Assembly (NCBI GenBank): GCA_020062745.1 | Contig: JAGUVT010000068.1 | Coordinates: 1-56,860 of the forward strand | Direction of reading: 5' to 3' | Length of the DNA: 56,860 nt | Source of the DNA: Deltaproteobacteria bacterium | GTDB taxonomy: Bacteria > Bacillota > Desulfotomaculia > Desulfotomaculales > JAGUVT01 | Part shown: positions 8,482 through 19,053 of the stretch, one piece after another | Layout of the letters: every line of letters begins with the position of its first letter | Numbering within the stretch: position 1 is the first letter of the stretch | Made by a program: the position numbers and the translations under genes | The notes under the pieces: generated by a model | What the model was told of the DNA's origin: nothing | The model's input: only the letters and a program-made list of their open reading frames with translations | Databases searched by the model: none

Positions 8482-8685
8482 AATAGCGGAAGTCCAAGGG
8501 ACTTCAAGGGATATAAATTCAATACTAACCATCCATACCTGTAGGGCACAACCACTAATAAAAATATATGAAAGGCTATTGAAGTTTACGAAATAGCAAT
8601 GTCTAAAACAACAACACCTGCGGGCAAACCGGGGGTCGAGGACTTGAACTGCGGGCATTGAAACACGGTGCCTTGAACTTTTTAA

Positions 8686-8714
8686 TTGACAGGGGTAAGT
8701 GCCCGTGCTATAAT
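8686..8714 (+). promoter_or_regulatory. consensus sigma-A promoter of the T-box operon
   Basis: TTGACA, a 17-base spacer and TATAAT match the vegetative consensus at all twelve positions. The predicted start is near 8721, about 350 bases before the Lrp gene, leaving room for the T-box leader. Confidence 0.85.
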
Positions 8715-8720
8715 AACGCT

Positions 8721-8972
8721 AAGTTTATGTGCTAAAAGCGATGATGGGGAAGAAGGGTACCGGCAATTGTCAGCGAACCGGGGTTGGTGGGAGCCCGGCC
8801 GAGGAAAGTACCCGTGCCGCCCCGGATGCTGCGGGCCGAAAAAAGAGTAAGCCTGGCCGGTGTTGACCGCCGTTACAGGATTGGAGTGGGTCGCATGGGA
8901 CAAAATGCGATCAATCAGGGTGGTACCGCGAGCGTAATCTCTCGTCCCTTTAGGGGGCGGGATTTTTATTTT
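8721..8972 (+). promoter_or_regulatory. T-box riboswitch leader with terminator
   Basis: The leader shows the hallmark T-box sequence GGGTGGTACCGCG at 8918-8930 and a Stem I region with AGCGATGATGGGGAAGA near 8737-8753. A distal part with GGTTGGTGGGAGCCC follows at 8782-8796. A terminator hairpin (CTCGTCCC against GGGGGCGGGA) with a T tail lies at 8938-8968. T-boxes bind uncharged tRNA and then read through. UGGU in the antiterminator bulge pairs with an ACCA tRNA end, which excludes tRNAs with a G or U discriminator such as tRNA-Trp. My fold puts GCC at the specifier position, but this is not secure; CGU overlaps it. The controlled operon starts with an Lrp regulator. Confidence 0.9.
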
Positions 8973-8993
8973 GATCAAGAGAAAATGATTTTT

Positions 8994-9024
8994 GCCACAG
9001 AGTTCACAGAGAACACAGAGAAAA
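8994..9024 (+). repeat. CACAGAG dispersed repeat, copy in Lrp leader
   Basis: TTGCCACAGAGTTCACAGAG followed by AACACAGAGAA. Degraded relatives occur near 5581 and 14590 on this strand and at 32236-32272 and 42951-42985 on the opposite strand. It is intergenic each time, with no coding content. Confidence 0.6.
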
Positions 9025-9070
9025 TAAAGAAGAAACAGGCTGATTTTCCTGAAATTTACGAAGGGGGATA

Positions 9071-9553
9071 ATGATGAAGGAAATACTCGAACTTTTAGAG
9101 TCCAACAGCCGGCTTACCTCTGCCCAGATTGCGGCCATGCTTAATATGGAGGAAGAGGAAGTGTGCCGGCAGATTAAAGAAATGGAAAAGAAGAAAATTA
9201 TTCTGGGCTATTACACTTTGGTCAACTGGGAAAAAGCGGGGGAGGAAAAGGTTACCGCCTTTATCGAGGTAAAAATTACTCCTCAGCGCGACGTGGGGTT
9301 TGACGCGGTGTCCGAGCGCATCTACCGGTTTCCCCAGGTGAGAAGTGTGATGCTCATGTCGGGGGCTTATGACCTGGCAGTAATTGTGGAGGGGCGCACA
9401 ATGAAAGAAGTGGCTCATTTTGTTTCCACCAAACTGGCCACGATCGAGCATGTGGTCAGCACGGCCACCCATTTTGTCCTTAAAACTTATAAGCAGCTCG
9501 GCACCATAGTGGAAGACGGGGAGCAGGACCGCAGGCTGGTGGTGACCCCATGA
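9071..9553 (+). CDS. Lrp/AsnC family transcriptional regulator
   Basis: A 160-residue protein with an N-terminal winged helix-turn-helix (residues about 3-55, LTSAQIAAMLN) and a C-terminal AsnC/RAM ligand-binding domain (about 68-145). Such regulators sense amino acids. Tandem ATGs at 9071 and 9074 follow AAGGGGG; either may be used. The stop overlaps the start of the aminotransferase gene by four bases (ATGA), so the two are co-translated. As first gene of the arylpyruvate operon it probably senses an aromatic or related amino acid and controls this operon, which is inference. Confidence 0.88.
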   Translation: MMKEILELLESNSRLTSAQIAAMLNMEEEEVCRQIKEMEKKKIILGYYTLVNWEKAGEEKVTAFIEVKITPQRDVGFDAVSERIYRFPQVRSVMLMSGAYDLAVIVEGRTMKEVAHFVSTKLATIEHVVSTATHFVLKTYKQLGTIVEDGEQDRRLVVTP

Positions 9554-10770
9554 GCAGGGGAAAAAGCTGGGCGGACCGGGTCAATCCGGCCGTGCGGGAT
9601 ATGCCCCCTTCAGGTATCCGGCGCTTTTTCGACCTGGTTGCTGAGATGAAAGATGTGATTTCCCTCGGTGTGGGTGAACCGGACTTCGTTACCCCCTGGC
9701 ACATCCGGGAGGCATGTGTTTACGCCCTGGAAAGAGGTTATACCATGTATACCTCCAACCAGGGGCTGCTGGAACTGCGGGAGGCGATTGCCGGGGACAT
9801 AGAAGGAAATTACGGCGTCCGGTACGATCCCCGCAGCGAGATTCTGATTACGGTCGGGGTGAGCGAGGGACTGGACCTGGCCATGCGCGCCCTCCTTGCT
9901 CCGGGAGACGAGGTTTTGATTCCCGAACCGTCTTATGTTTCTTATGCTCCCTGTACCGTTCTGGCCGGAGGGCGGCCGGTTTTTATCAAGACTGGGGTGG
10001 AAAACAGTTTTCAGGTAACCGCCGAAATGGTGGACGCAGCCGTTACGCCCCGTACCAGAGTGCTGCTGCTTTGCTACCCGAACAACCCCACCGGCGCCGT
10101 CCTGGAGCGGGCGACGGTGCAGGCCATAGCAGAAGTGGCAAGGGTGCGCGATCTAATTGTCTTCTCCGATGAAATTTATGATAAACTCACCTACGAAGGA
10201 GAACACGTTTGTTTTTCCAGTCTGCCCGGCATGAAGGAACGCACCGTGCTGCTCAACGGCTTTTCCAAAGCGTACGCCATGACCGGCTGGCGTGTCGGTT
10301 ATGCCGCCGGCAACCCCGACTTTATCGCGGCCATGACCAAAATTCATCAGTATACCATGCTCTGCGCGCCGATTACCGCCCAGACGGCTGCCGTCGAGGC
10401 GTTACGGAACGGGCGGCCGGAGATGCGGCGGATGGTGGAACAGTATAACCGCCGCCGCCACCTGGTACTGCGGTCCTTCCGGGAAACCGGCCTGCCCTGC
10501 TTCGAGCCCCGGGGGGCGTTTTATGCCTTTCCCGACATTACCGTTACCGGTCTTTCCTCCGAGGAATTTGCCGGGCAATTGTTAAAGGAGGAGAAGGTGG
10601 CGGTGGTTCCCGGCAATGCCTTCGGCGAACAGGGAGAGGGTTACGTCCGCTGCGCTTACGCGGCTTCATTGGAGGATTTAAGCGAGGCCCTCAAGCGGAT
10701 GGACCGGTTTGTCAAGCGCCGGGCGGGACGCGGCAGGATCCTGACCGCCTCTTTTGCCGGCACGAAGTGA
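9550..10770 (+). CDS. class I/II pyridoxal-phosphate aminotransferase
   Basis: A 406-residue fold-type I aminotransferase. The Schiff-base lysine is Lys240 in GFSKAYAMTGW. The substrate-binding and PLP motifs CYPNNPTGA and FSDEIYD are also present. It matches the aspartate/aromatic aminotransferase group that removes the amino group from amino acids to give 2-oxo acids. The neighbours (an acyl-CoA ligase and IorAB) make aromatic amino acids the most likely substrates, giving phenylpyruvate, hydroxyphenylpyruvate or indolepyruvate. The start overlaps the Lrp stop. Confidence 0.85.
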   Translation: MSRGKSWADRVNPAVRDMPPSGIRRFFDLVAEMKDVISLGVGEPDFVTPWHIREACVYALERGYTMYTSNQGLLELREAIAGDIEGNYGVRYDPRSEILITVGVSEGLDLAMRALLAPGDEVLIPEPSYVSYAPCTVLAGGRPVFIKTGVENSFQVTAEMVDAAVTPRTRVLLLCYPNNPTGAVLERATVQAIAEVARVRDLIVFSDEIYDKLTYEGEHVCFSSLPGMKERTVLLNGFSKAYAMTGWRVGYAAGNPDFIAAMTKIHQYTMLCAPITAQTAAVEALRNGRPEMRRMVEQYNRRRHLVLRSFRETGLPCFEPRGAFYAFPDITVTGLSSEEFAGQLLKEEKVAVVPGNAFGEQGEGYVRCAYAASLEDLSEALKRMDRFVKRRAGRGRILTASFAGTK

Positions 10771-10843
10771 GGAAGGAGTTTCCCCGGCCGCGTAGAAAAT
10801 AATAAATGACAAAAAAGATGGTTCTCAGGGAAGGAGCAGGTCG

Positions 10844-12145
10844 ATGATCTGGGATCCCCGCTACGAATGCATGGATCGCGCCGAACTGCAGTTAATTCAA
10901 TTGGAACGTCTTAAAGAAACGGTAGCCCGGGTATACGACCGGGTTCCCTTTTGCCGGGAACTTTTTGACGCATACGGCGTCGGCCCGGCCCACATCAGAG
11001 AAATCGGGGACATCCGCCGCTTTCCCTTTACCACCAAGGAAGCCTTGCGCGACAATTACCCTTATGGCCTGTTTGCCGTACCATTAAAAGAAGTGGTGCG
11101 GCTGCACGCTTCTTCCGGCACCACCGGCAAACCGGTGGTGGTGGGCTACACCCGCCGGGATCTGGACACGTGGGCCGGGTTGATTGCCCGTGTCGCCACC
11201 CAGGCCGGGGTGACCGGGGATGATGTGGCCCAGATTTATTTCGGCTACGGCCTGTTTACAGGGGCTTTCGGCCTCCATTATGGGCTGGAGCGGGTAGGTG
11301 CCGCCGTTGTGCCGGTTTCGGCCGGCAATGCTGAAAGACAGGTTATGCTGATGCGGGATTTCGGCACCACGGTTCTGGTGGGGACGCCTTCTTACGCCCT
11401 TCACCTGGCGGAAGTGGCGGCGGAAACAGGGATTGATCCGGCCGGCCTGCCGGTACGGCTCGGCTTGTTTGGAGCCGAATCCTGGACCGAAGACATGCGG
11501 GCCGAATTGGAGCGGGTGTGGGGGATAAAAGCGACCGACAATTACGGCCTGAGCGAAGTTATTGGTCCCGGTGTGGCCGGCGAGTGCCGGTATCCGGGGT
11601 GGATGCATATTGCCGAAGATCATTTCCTGGTTGAGATAATCGATCCGGACACAGGCGCAGTGCTGGATTGCGGACAGGAAGGGGAACTGGTGATAACCAC
11701 CCTGACCAAGGAAGCCTTTCCGGTGATCCGCTACCGCACCCGGGACATTTCCGTCCTTGACCGGACGCCGTGCCCGTGCGGGCGGACCACGGCCAGAATG
11801 CGCAAGGTAACCGGGCGCACCGACGACATGCTGATTGTTTCAGGCGTTAATGTGTTTCCTTCGCAGATTGAAAGCGTTCTGATGAGTGTCGATGGTATAG
11901 CGCCTCATTACCAGATTATCGTTGATAAAAACGGTTTTTTGGATTACCTGGAAGTGCGGGTGGAATTGACCCAGGAACTGTTTACCGGTCAGTTCCGGGA
12001 TCTGGAGGCGCTGGAGGTAAAAATCCGCCGCCGTTTGAACAGCGTCCTTTCTTTAAACGCCCGGGTCCGCCTCTTGGAGCCCCGTTCTCTGGAGCGCAGC
12101 ACCGGGAAGGCCCGCCGGGTTATAGACAGGCGGGTTGAGAGTTGA
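10844..12145 (+). CDS. paaK: phenylacetate-CoA ligase (AMP-forming)
   Basis: A 433-residue adenylate-forming enzyme of the PaaK group. The SSGTTGKPVVV phosphate-binding motif lies near residues 87-97, DNYGLSE near 230 and a typical PaaK C-terminal domain (TDDMLIVSGVNVFPSQIE). PaaK makes arylacetyl-CoA from arylacetate and ATP. Next to IorAB, which yields arylacetyl-CoA, it may work in reverse to recover energy or in the forward sense to reuse aryl acetates. The start is ATG 10844 after GGAAGGAG. A 73-base gap separates it from the aminotransferase, and it is probably in the same operon. Confidence 0.88.
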   Translation: MIWDPRYECMDRAELQLIQLERLKETVARVYDRVPFCRELFDAYGVGPAHIREIGDIRRFPFTTKEALRDNYPYGLFAVPLKEVVRLHASSGTTGKPVVVGYTRRDLDTWAGLIARVATQAGVTGDDVAQIYFGYGLFTGAFGLHYGLERVGAAVVPVSAGNAERQVMLMRDFGTTVLVGTPSYALHLAEVAAETGIDPAGLPVRLGLFGAESWTEDMRAELERVWGIKATDNYGLSEVIGPGVAGECRYPGWMHIAEDHFLVEIIDPDTGAVLDCGQEGELVITTLTKEAFPVIRYRTRDISVLDRTPCPCGRTTARMRKVTGRTDDMLIVSGVNVFPSQIESVLMSVDGIAPHYQIIVDKNGFLDYLEVRVELTQELFTGQFRDLEALEVKIRRRLNSVLSLNARVRLLEPRSLERSTGKARRVIDRRVES

Positions 12146-12162
12146 AAATGGAGGTGTAACGT

Positions 12163-14013
12163 GTGAAGGAACTTCTTTCCGGCAACGCGGCAATTGCCAG
12201 GGGGGCCTTTGAGGCCGGGGTGACGGTGGCGGCTGCTTACCCCGGCACTCCCAGCACGGAAATACTGGAGCATTTTGCCCGTTATCCGGGCGTTTACGCC
12301 GAATGGGCGCCGAATGAGAAAGTGGCCCTCGAAGTGGGCATCGGCGCCTCCCTGGCTGGCGCCCGGGTGCTGGTGGCCATGAAGCATGTCGGCGTCAATG
12401 TGGCTGCCGATCCCCTGTTCACTCTTGCCTATACCGGGGTAAACGGCGGGCTGGTGCTGGTTTCGGCCGATGATCCCGGTATGCACAGTTCCCAGAACGA
12501 ACAGGACAACCGGAACTACGCCCGTTTTGCCAAAATCCCCCTGCTGGAGCCCGCTGACAGCCGGGAGGCCCGCGACATGGTAGGGCTGGCTCTGGACATC
12601 AGCGAGCGTTTTGACACCCCGGTGATGCTGCGTACCACCACCCGCATCGCTCATGCGCAAAGTTTCGTGGAACTAAAGGAACCGCAGCCGGTAGTGCTGC
12701 GGCCTTACCAGAAGGATGCCCGCAAGTACCTGATGGTACCCGGTTACGCCCGCCCGCGCCGGGCGGTCCTGGCCGGCCGGCTGTTGGAACTGGAGCAGTA
12801 TACGGAATCCGGCCCGGTAAATTTCATTGAATGGCGGGAGCGGCAGGTGGGGATAATTACCGGTGGTGTCTGCTATCAGTACGTGCGGGAAGTGCTCCCG
12901 CAGGCTTCGGTTTTGAAGTTGGGGATGTCCCACCCGTTTCCCCGGAACCTGGTCAGGGAGTTTGCGTCCGGGGTGGGAAATCTGTACGTGGTGGAGGAAC
13001 TGGATCCCTTTATTGAGGAACAGGTGCGCATGCTGGGGATTCACGTTAAAGGCAGGGAAATCATCCCCGGTATAGGGGAACTGGACCCGGTGCTGGTGGC
13101 CCGGCATTTCGTGGCAGCCGGCGTGCCGGCTGTTTTGGCCGGAGAAGAAGTGACTGAAGCGGCGGCGGGAGCAACTGCCGGCCTGCCGGAAGCGCCGGCG
13201 GCGCCGGCCCGTCCGCCGGTGCTTTGCCCGGGCTGCCCGCACCGGGGCTTGTTTTACGTTTTGCGCCGTTTAAAACTGATGGTGACCGGCGATATCGGCT
13301 GCTATACGCTGGCCGGGCTACCCCCGCTGGAGGCCATGGACAGTTGTATCTGCATGGGGGCCAGTATCGGGGCGGCGCACGGTGCGGAGAAGGCTTCTTT
13401 GGAGCGGCACGGGCATACCGTGGCCGTGATTGGCGACTCCACCTTTTTCCATTCCGGGATCACCGGCCTGTTGAACATGGTTTACAACGGGGGCGGCGGC
13501 ACCGTGGTTATTGTCGATAACCGCACTACCGCCATGACCGGACACCAGCCCCACCCCGGCACCGGTACCACCCTGATGGGCTGCCCGGCGCCGGCCGTGG
13601 ACCTGGAAATGCTGGCCCGCGCCCTGGGGGTGAAAAGGGTAAAAGTGGTGGATCCCCTGGACCTCCGCCGGGTGGAAGAGGTAATGCGGGAAGAGGTGGC
13701 CGCCCCGGAGACTTCGCTGGTAATCGCCCGGCGCTCCTGCGTATTGCTCACCCGGCCCGCCGGGCCGCCGGCATGGGTCCGGGCCGACGCCTGTAAGGGC
13801 TGCCGGTCTTGCATCCGCCTGGGATGCCCGGCTCTTTCCCTGCGGGACGTGGAGGCGGCTTCCGGCGGAACGCCGCCGGGCAAAGACGGGAAGTCCGCTT
13901 CCAAAAAGGTGGCGGTGGTGGACCAACTGACCTGTACGGGATGCGGTTTGTGTGTTCAGGTGTGTAAGAACGGCGCCTTGCAGAGGGGTGAAGATAATGT
14001 TGGAACCGGTTAA
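12163..14013 (+). CDS. iorA: indolepyruvate ferredoxin oxidoreductase, alpha subunit
   Basis: A 616-residue thiamine-diphosphate enzyme. The N-terminal pyrimidine-binding domain (about 1-180, with ALEVGIGASLAGARV) is followed by a middle domain and a C-terminal ThDP-binding domain (about 350-530, CPGCPHRG and GDSTFFHSGITG). Two ferredoxin motifs close the protein (CKGCRSCIRLGC and CTGCGLCVQVC). It oxidatively decarboxylates arylpyruvates to arylacetyl-CoA, reducing ferredoxin. The GTG start at 12163 follows GGAGGTG. It overlaps iorB by 17 bases, which indicates translational coupling. Confidence 0.93.
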   Translation: MKELLSGNAAIARGAFEAGVTVAAAYPGTPSTEILEHFARYPGVYAEWAPNEKVALEVGIGASLAGARVLVAMKHVGVNVAADPLFTLAYTGVNGGLVLVSADDPGMHSSQNEQDNRNYARFAKIPLLEPADSREARDMVGLALDISERFDTPVMLRTTTRIAHAQSFVELKEPQPVVLRPYQKDARKYLMVPGYARPRRAVLAGRLLELEQYTESGPVNFIEWRERQVGIITGGVCYQYVREVLPQASVLKLGMSHPFPRNLVREFASGVGNLYVVEELDPFIEEQVRMLGIHVKGREIIPGIGELDPVLVARHFVAAGVPAVLAGEEVTEAAAGATAGLPEAPAAPARPPVLCPGCPHRGLFYVLRRLKLMVTGDIGCYTLAGLPPLEAMDSCICMGASIGAAHGAEKASLERHGHTVAVIGDSTFFHSGITGLLNMVYNGGGGTVVIVDNRTTAMTGHQPHPGTGTTLMGCPAPAVDLEMLARALGVKRVKVVDPLDLRRVEEVMREEVAAPETSLVIARRSCVLLTRPAGPPAWVRADACKGCRSCIRLGCPALSLRDVEAASGGTPPGKDGKSASKKVAVVDQLTCTGCGLCVQVCKNGALQRGEDNVGTG

Positions 14014-14572
14014 CGTGCTGATGGCGGGCGTCGGCGGGCAGGGAACCATTTTGGCCAGCAAGGTGCTGGCCGGGGCCGCCGAAAAAGCCGGCTATGATCT
14101 CAAGGTTTCCGAAGTGCACGGAATGGCTCAGCGGGGCGGTAGTGTCGTCACTCAGGTGCGCCTGGGAGAGAAGGTGCATTCCCCCTTGATCGGAGAGAAG
14201 ACTGCCGATATCATCCTGGCTTTTGAGAAACTGGAGGGCTTGCGCCTCCTGCCCTTTCTGAAACCAGGCGGAACCATGATCATCAACGACCAGGAAATTC
14301 CGCCGGCGCCCGTACTGGCGGGGGCGGTAGAGTACCCGGCCGGTATAATTGCCCATATCCGGGCTGTCGCGCCGGATACGGTGGTGGTAGACGCCCTGGG
14401 GCTGGCTGCCGCCTGTGGCAATGCCCGGGCGGCCAACGTGGTGTTGTTGGGAGCGCTGGCCCGCCGCCTGCCCGTCGGGGAGGAACTCTGGCAGGAATCC
14501 CTGGCCGCCCAGGTTCCGGCCCGCTTGCTGGAGGTAAACCGGGCTGCTTTTGCTGCCGGGTACGGGTTGTAA
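13997..14572 (+). CDS. iorB: indolepyruvate ferredoxin oxidoreductase, beta subunit
   Basis: A 191-residue gamma-domain type subunit of the 2-oxoacid:ferredoxin oxidoreductases. The start is MLEPVNVLMAGVGGQGT, with the typical GVGGQG motif, and an EVHGMAQRGG motif follows near residues 48-57. The ATG at 13997 follows GAGGGGTG. An in-frame upstream start at 13952 would bury the gene in the iorA ferredoxin domain and is rejected. It pairs with IorA to complete the enzyme. It is the last gene of the T-box operon as far as the spacing shows. Confidence 0.92.
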   Translation: MLEPVNVLMAGVGGQGTILASKVLAGAAEKAGYDLKVSEVHGMAQRGGSVVTQVRLGEKVHSPLIGEKTADIILAFEKLEGLRLLPFLKPGGTMIINDQEIPPAPVLAGAVEYPAGIIAHIRAVAPDTVVVDALGLAAACGNARAANVVLLGALARRLPVGEELWQESLAAQVPARLLEVNRAAFAAGYGL

Positions 14573-14637
14573 ACTGAAAATAACCGGCCGCAGAGGCTAC
14601 GGAGAAAAAAGTATTCGCTTTATGCGGACATGCTCTC

Positions 14638-14664
14638 TTGACATACATATGCTTTTGATATTAA
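14638..14664 (+). promoter_or_regulatory. possible promoter for argS
   Basis: A perfect TTGACA at 14638-14643 lies in the 167-base gap before argS. The best -10 is TATTAA at 14659-14664, with a short 15-base spacer. Weak, but the position is suitable for separating argS from iorAB. Confidence 0.3.
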
Positions 14665-14739
14665 GCTTGTTTGCATAAAGTAAACAAAAAATGGTTTTAA
14701 TTCTGCGGCTAAAATAAATTTAAGGCTGGAGCAGTTGAA

Positions 14740-16425
14740 ATGAGCGAAATAGTAGAAGAAATACGAGCCGGCCTGGCCCGGTCCCTGGTCGATGCGGTGG
14801 CCGGGGCGCGGGCGGCGGGCGCTTTAAAAATAGAGGAATTGCCTGATTTTGTGGTGGAAACGCCGCGCGAAAAGGAAAATGGTGATTTTGCCACCAACCT
14901 GGCCATGCTGCTGGCCCGCCCGGCCCGCATGGCGCCGCGCCGGGTGGCCGAGATAATTACCCGGAACCTTTCATTGACCGGGACCTGGGTAGAACGAGTA
15001 GAAATTGCCGGCCCCGGCTTTATTAATTTTTACCTCGATCCGGCCTGGGTATATCAGGTGCTGCCGCTGGCAGAAGCCAGGGACGGGAACTACGGGCGGG
15101 TAAATATCGGCCGGGGGGAGAAGGTGCAGGTAGAATTTGTCAGTGCCAATCCGACCGGCTTATTGCATATGGGCAATGCCCGGGGCGCCGCCCTGGGCGA
15201 CAGTATTGCCGCTATTCTGGGCTTTGCCGGTTATGATGTAACGAGGGAATTTTATATCAACGACGCCGGCAACCAGATTGAGAATTTCGGGCTTTCTCTG
15301 GAGGCCCGCTACCAGCAGTTGCTGGGCATTGATATGCCTGTGCCCGAAGAAGGTTATCACGGAGACGATCTCATTGAGACGGTAAAAGGATTTGTTACCT
15401 GTCATGGGGACGGCTATCTCAAGTCCAGCGCCGGGGAACGCCGGGCGGCGCTGGTTAAATATGCCCTGGCGGAGAAACTGGCGGCCATCAGGCAGGCGCT
15501 GGCGGACTTCGGGATAAATTACGATGTCTGGTTCTCGGAGCGGGAACTGCACGATTCCGGGGCGGTGACAAAAACCCTGCAGTATTTAAATGAAAAAGGT
15601 TATCTTTATGAAAAGGAAGGGGCCTTGTGGTTTAAGGCTGCGGATTTTGGCGCGGATAAGGACGAAGTAGTAATCCGCTCGAACGGAATTCCCACCTACT
15701 TTGCAGCCGACATAGCATACCATAAAAACAAATTTGAGCGGGGGTTCAAAAGAGTTATCGACATCTGGGGCGCCGACCATCACGGCCACGCTGCCCGGAT
15801 GAAGGGAGCGGTTGCCGCCCTGGGCTGCGATCCGGATGCTTTGGAAGTAATTATTATGCAACTGGTGCGCCTTTACCGGGGGGGCGAAATGGTACGCATG
15901 TCCAAGCGCACCGGCCAATATATTACCCTGGAGGAACTGGTGGAGGAGGTGGGCCGGGATGCAGCCCGCTACTTCTTTGTTATACGCAGCGCCGACAGCC
16001 ACCTGGATTTTGATCTGGATCTGGCGAAGGCCCAGACCAATGAGAACCCGGTTTATTATATTCAGTACGCCCATGCCCGTATTTGCAGTATTTTACGCCA
16101 TCTGCAGGAGCAGGGAGGAAAAATGCCCCAACCCGGCGAAGTTGATCCGGGACTCTTGCGGGAAGAAGCAGAGCTGGCGCTTATTCGCAAAATCGTTGAT
16201 TTCCCGGAAGAAGTGGTTTCTGCCGCCAGAGGGCTGGCACCCCAGCGGATTGCCCGTTATACTCATGAACTGGCCGGGCTGCTGCACAGCTTTTACAACA
16301 GTTACCGGGTTATCGTTCCCGATCGGGCCTTGTGCAACGCCCGCCTGGCTCTGGTAAACGCTACCCGGATTACCCTGCGCAATGCCCTCCGGCTGCTGGG
16401 CGTAACTGCGCCGGAGACAATGTGA
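14740..16425 (+). CDS. argS: arginyl-tRNA synthetase
   Basis: A 561-residue class Ia synthetase that charges tRNA-Arg. The N-terminal Add1 domain is followed by the catalytic core. The HIGH-type motif is HMGN at residues 143-146. The KMSKS-type motif is MSKRTGQ starting at residue 387, a common variant for ArgRS. The C-terminal DALR anticodon-binding domain (about 445-561) is complete. The ATG start follows a weak AGGCTGGAG site. pyrG follows after 18 bases, so the two are probably transcribed together. Confidence 0.95.
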   Translation: MSEIVEEIRAGLARSLVDAVAGARAAGALKIEELPDFVVETPREKENGDFATNLAMLLARPARMAPRRVAEIITRNLSLTGTWVERVEIAGPGFINFYLDPAWVYQVLPLAEARDGNYGRVNIGRGEKVQVEFVSANPTGLLHMGNARGAALGDSIAAILGFAGYDVTREFYINDAGNQIENFGLSLEARYQQLLGIDMPVPEEGYHGDDLIETVKGFVTCHGDGYLKSSAGERRAALVKYALAEKLAAIRQALADFGINYDVWFSERELHDSGAVTKTLQYLNEKGYLYEKEGALWFKAADFGADKDEVVIRSNGIPTYFAADIAYHKNKFERGFKRVIDIWGADHHGHAARMKGAVAALGCDPDALEVIIMQLVRLYRGGEMVRMSKRTGQYITLEELVEEVGRDAARYFFVIRSADSHLDFDLDLAKAQTNENPVYYIQYAHARICSILRHLQEQGGKMPQPGEVDPGLLREEAELALIRKIVDFPEEVVSAARGLAPQRIARYTHELAGLLHSFYNSYRVIVPDRALCNARLALVNATRITLRNALRLLGVTAPETM

Positions 16426-18045
<1,620 letters not shown>

Positions 18046-18062
18046 TAGAAGGGGATGTTTAA

Positions 18063-18959
18063 ATGAAAAAAAGGCTGATTGCCGGCTTCGTCCTGGGCGC
18101 AGTAGTGTTTTTTCTGGTTTTAACGGTTGCTCTTCTGCCGACCGCCAGATTCGGAACTGAAACTGTTGCTGGTAGCGGTGAGATTGGTATTATTTATATC
18201 GACGGTATAATTACCGGCGGCAGAAGCGGCGGGGGGTTCCTGGGCAGTCAGGGCAACTCCGAGGAGATCGCTGCCAGGTTGCGGGAAGCGGCTAAAAACC
18301 CCCGTTTGAAAGCAGTAGTAATCAGGATCAACAGTCCCGGCGGAACGGCCTCGGCATCTCAAGAAATAAGCACGGAAGTGGAACGGCTGAAACAGGCCGG
18401 GAAGAAGGTAGTGGTTTCCATGGGAGACATGGCTGCTTCGGGCGCTTACTGGATTGCTACCGGGGCGGATCAAATCGTGGCCAATCCGGCTACCATTACC
18501 GGCAGCATCGGGGTAATCATCGAGACCCAAAACATGCAGTCTTTGTTTGGAAAAATCGGTCTTTCCACGGAAACGTTTAAAAGCGGTCCGTATAAAGACA
18601 TGGGCTCTCCCTCCCGCCCGGTCACACCGGAAGAAAGGGTTATCTTTCAGTCAATGATTGATGATATTTATGATCAGTTTATTAATGTTGTCTCTAAAGG
18701 ACGGGGGATGGATATAGCCGCGGTGAAAACGCTGGCCGACGGGCGGGTATTTACTGGCCAACAGGCAAAGGAACTCGGATTGGTGGATCAGTTGGGTAAT
18801 CATTATGATGCCATTGATCTTGCTGCCCGGCTAGCCGGTATTTCCGGTGAACCGCAGGTTGTGGAACTGGGGCCGCGGAACATCTGGCGGGAGTTTTTTG
18901 GGAATGCTTTATCCCAACTGGTATCTCCCGGCGGCATGGGTTACCTGAACATAAGATAG
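18063..18959 (+). CDS. sppA: signal peptide peptidase SppA
   Basis: A 298-residue membrane-anchored serine protease of the short, single-domain SppA type seen in Gram-positive bacteria. One N-terminal helix (about residues 4-24) anchors it. The Ser126 nucleophile lies in MAASGAYW and the Lys178 general base in GPYKDMGSP, forming the Ser/Lys dyad. It degrades leftover signal peptides in the membrane. The ATG follows GAAGGGGATG. It is 17 bases after pyrG, possibly in the same transcript. Confidence 0.92.
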   Translation: MKKRLIAGFVLGAVVFFLVLTVALLPTARFGTETVAGSGEIGIIYIDGIITGGRSGGGFLGSQGNSEEIAARLREAAKNPRLKAVVIRINSPGGTASASQEISTEVERLKQAGKKVVVSMGDMAASGAYWIATGADQIVANPATITGSIGVIIETQNMQSLFGKIGLSTETFKSGPYKDMGSPSRPVTPEERVIFQSMIDDIYDQFINVVSKGRGMDIAAVKTLADGRVFTGQQAKELGLVDQLGNHYDAIDLAARLAGISGEPQVVELGPRNIWREFFGNALSQLVSPGGMGYLNIR

Positions 18960-19053
18960 GCATTCATGCGGCGTTTGCGGCGCCATCATAAGGACGAAAA
19001 TGCCGTATGCTCGCAACGACAAAAAGGTGATTTCAAGATAGGGAGGCGGGAAT

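Noticed and set aside
8489-8505. Hairpin GAAGTCC/GGACTTC after the Rpn gene as a terminator
   Set aside because: It has a three-base loop and no T tract, so it is not a convincing intrinsic terminator.
13952-13996. Earlier start for iorB
   Set aside because: It lies within the iorA ferredoxin domain. ATG 13997 has a good ribosome site and gives the normal IorB N-terminus.
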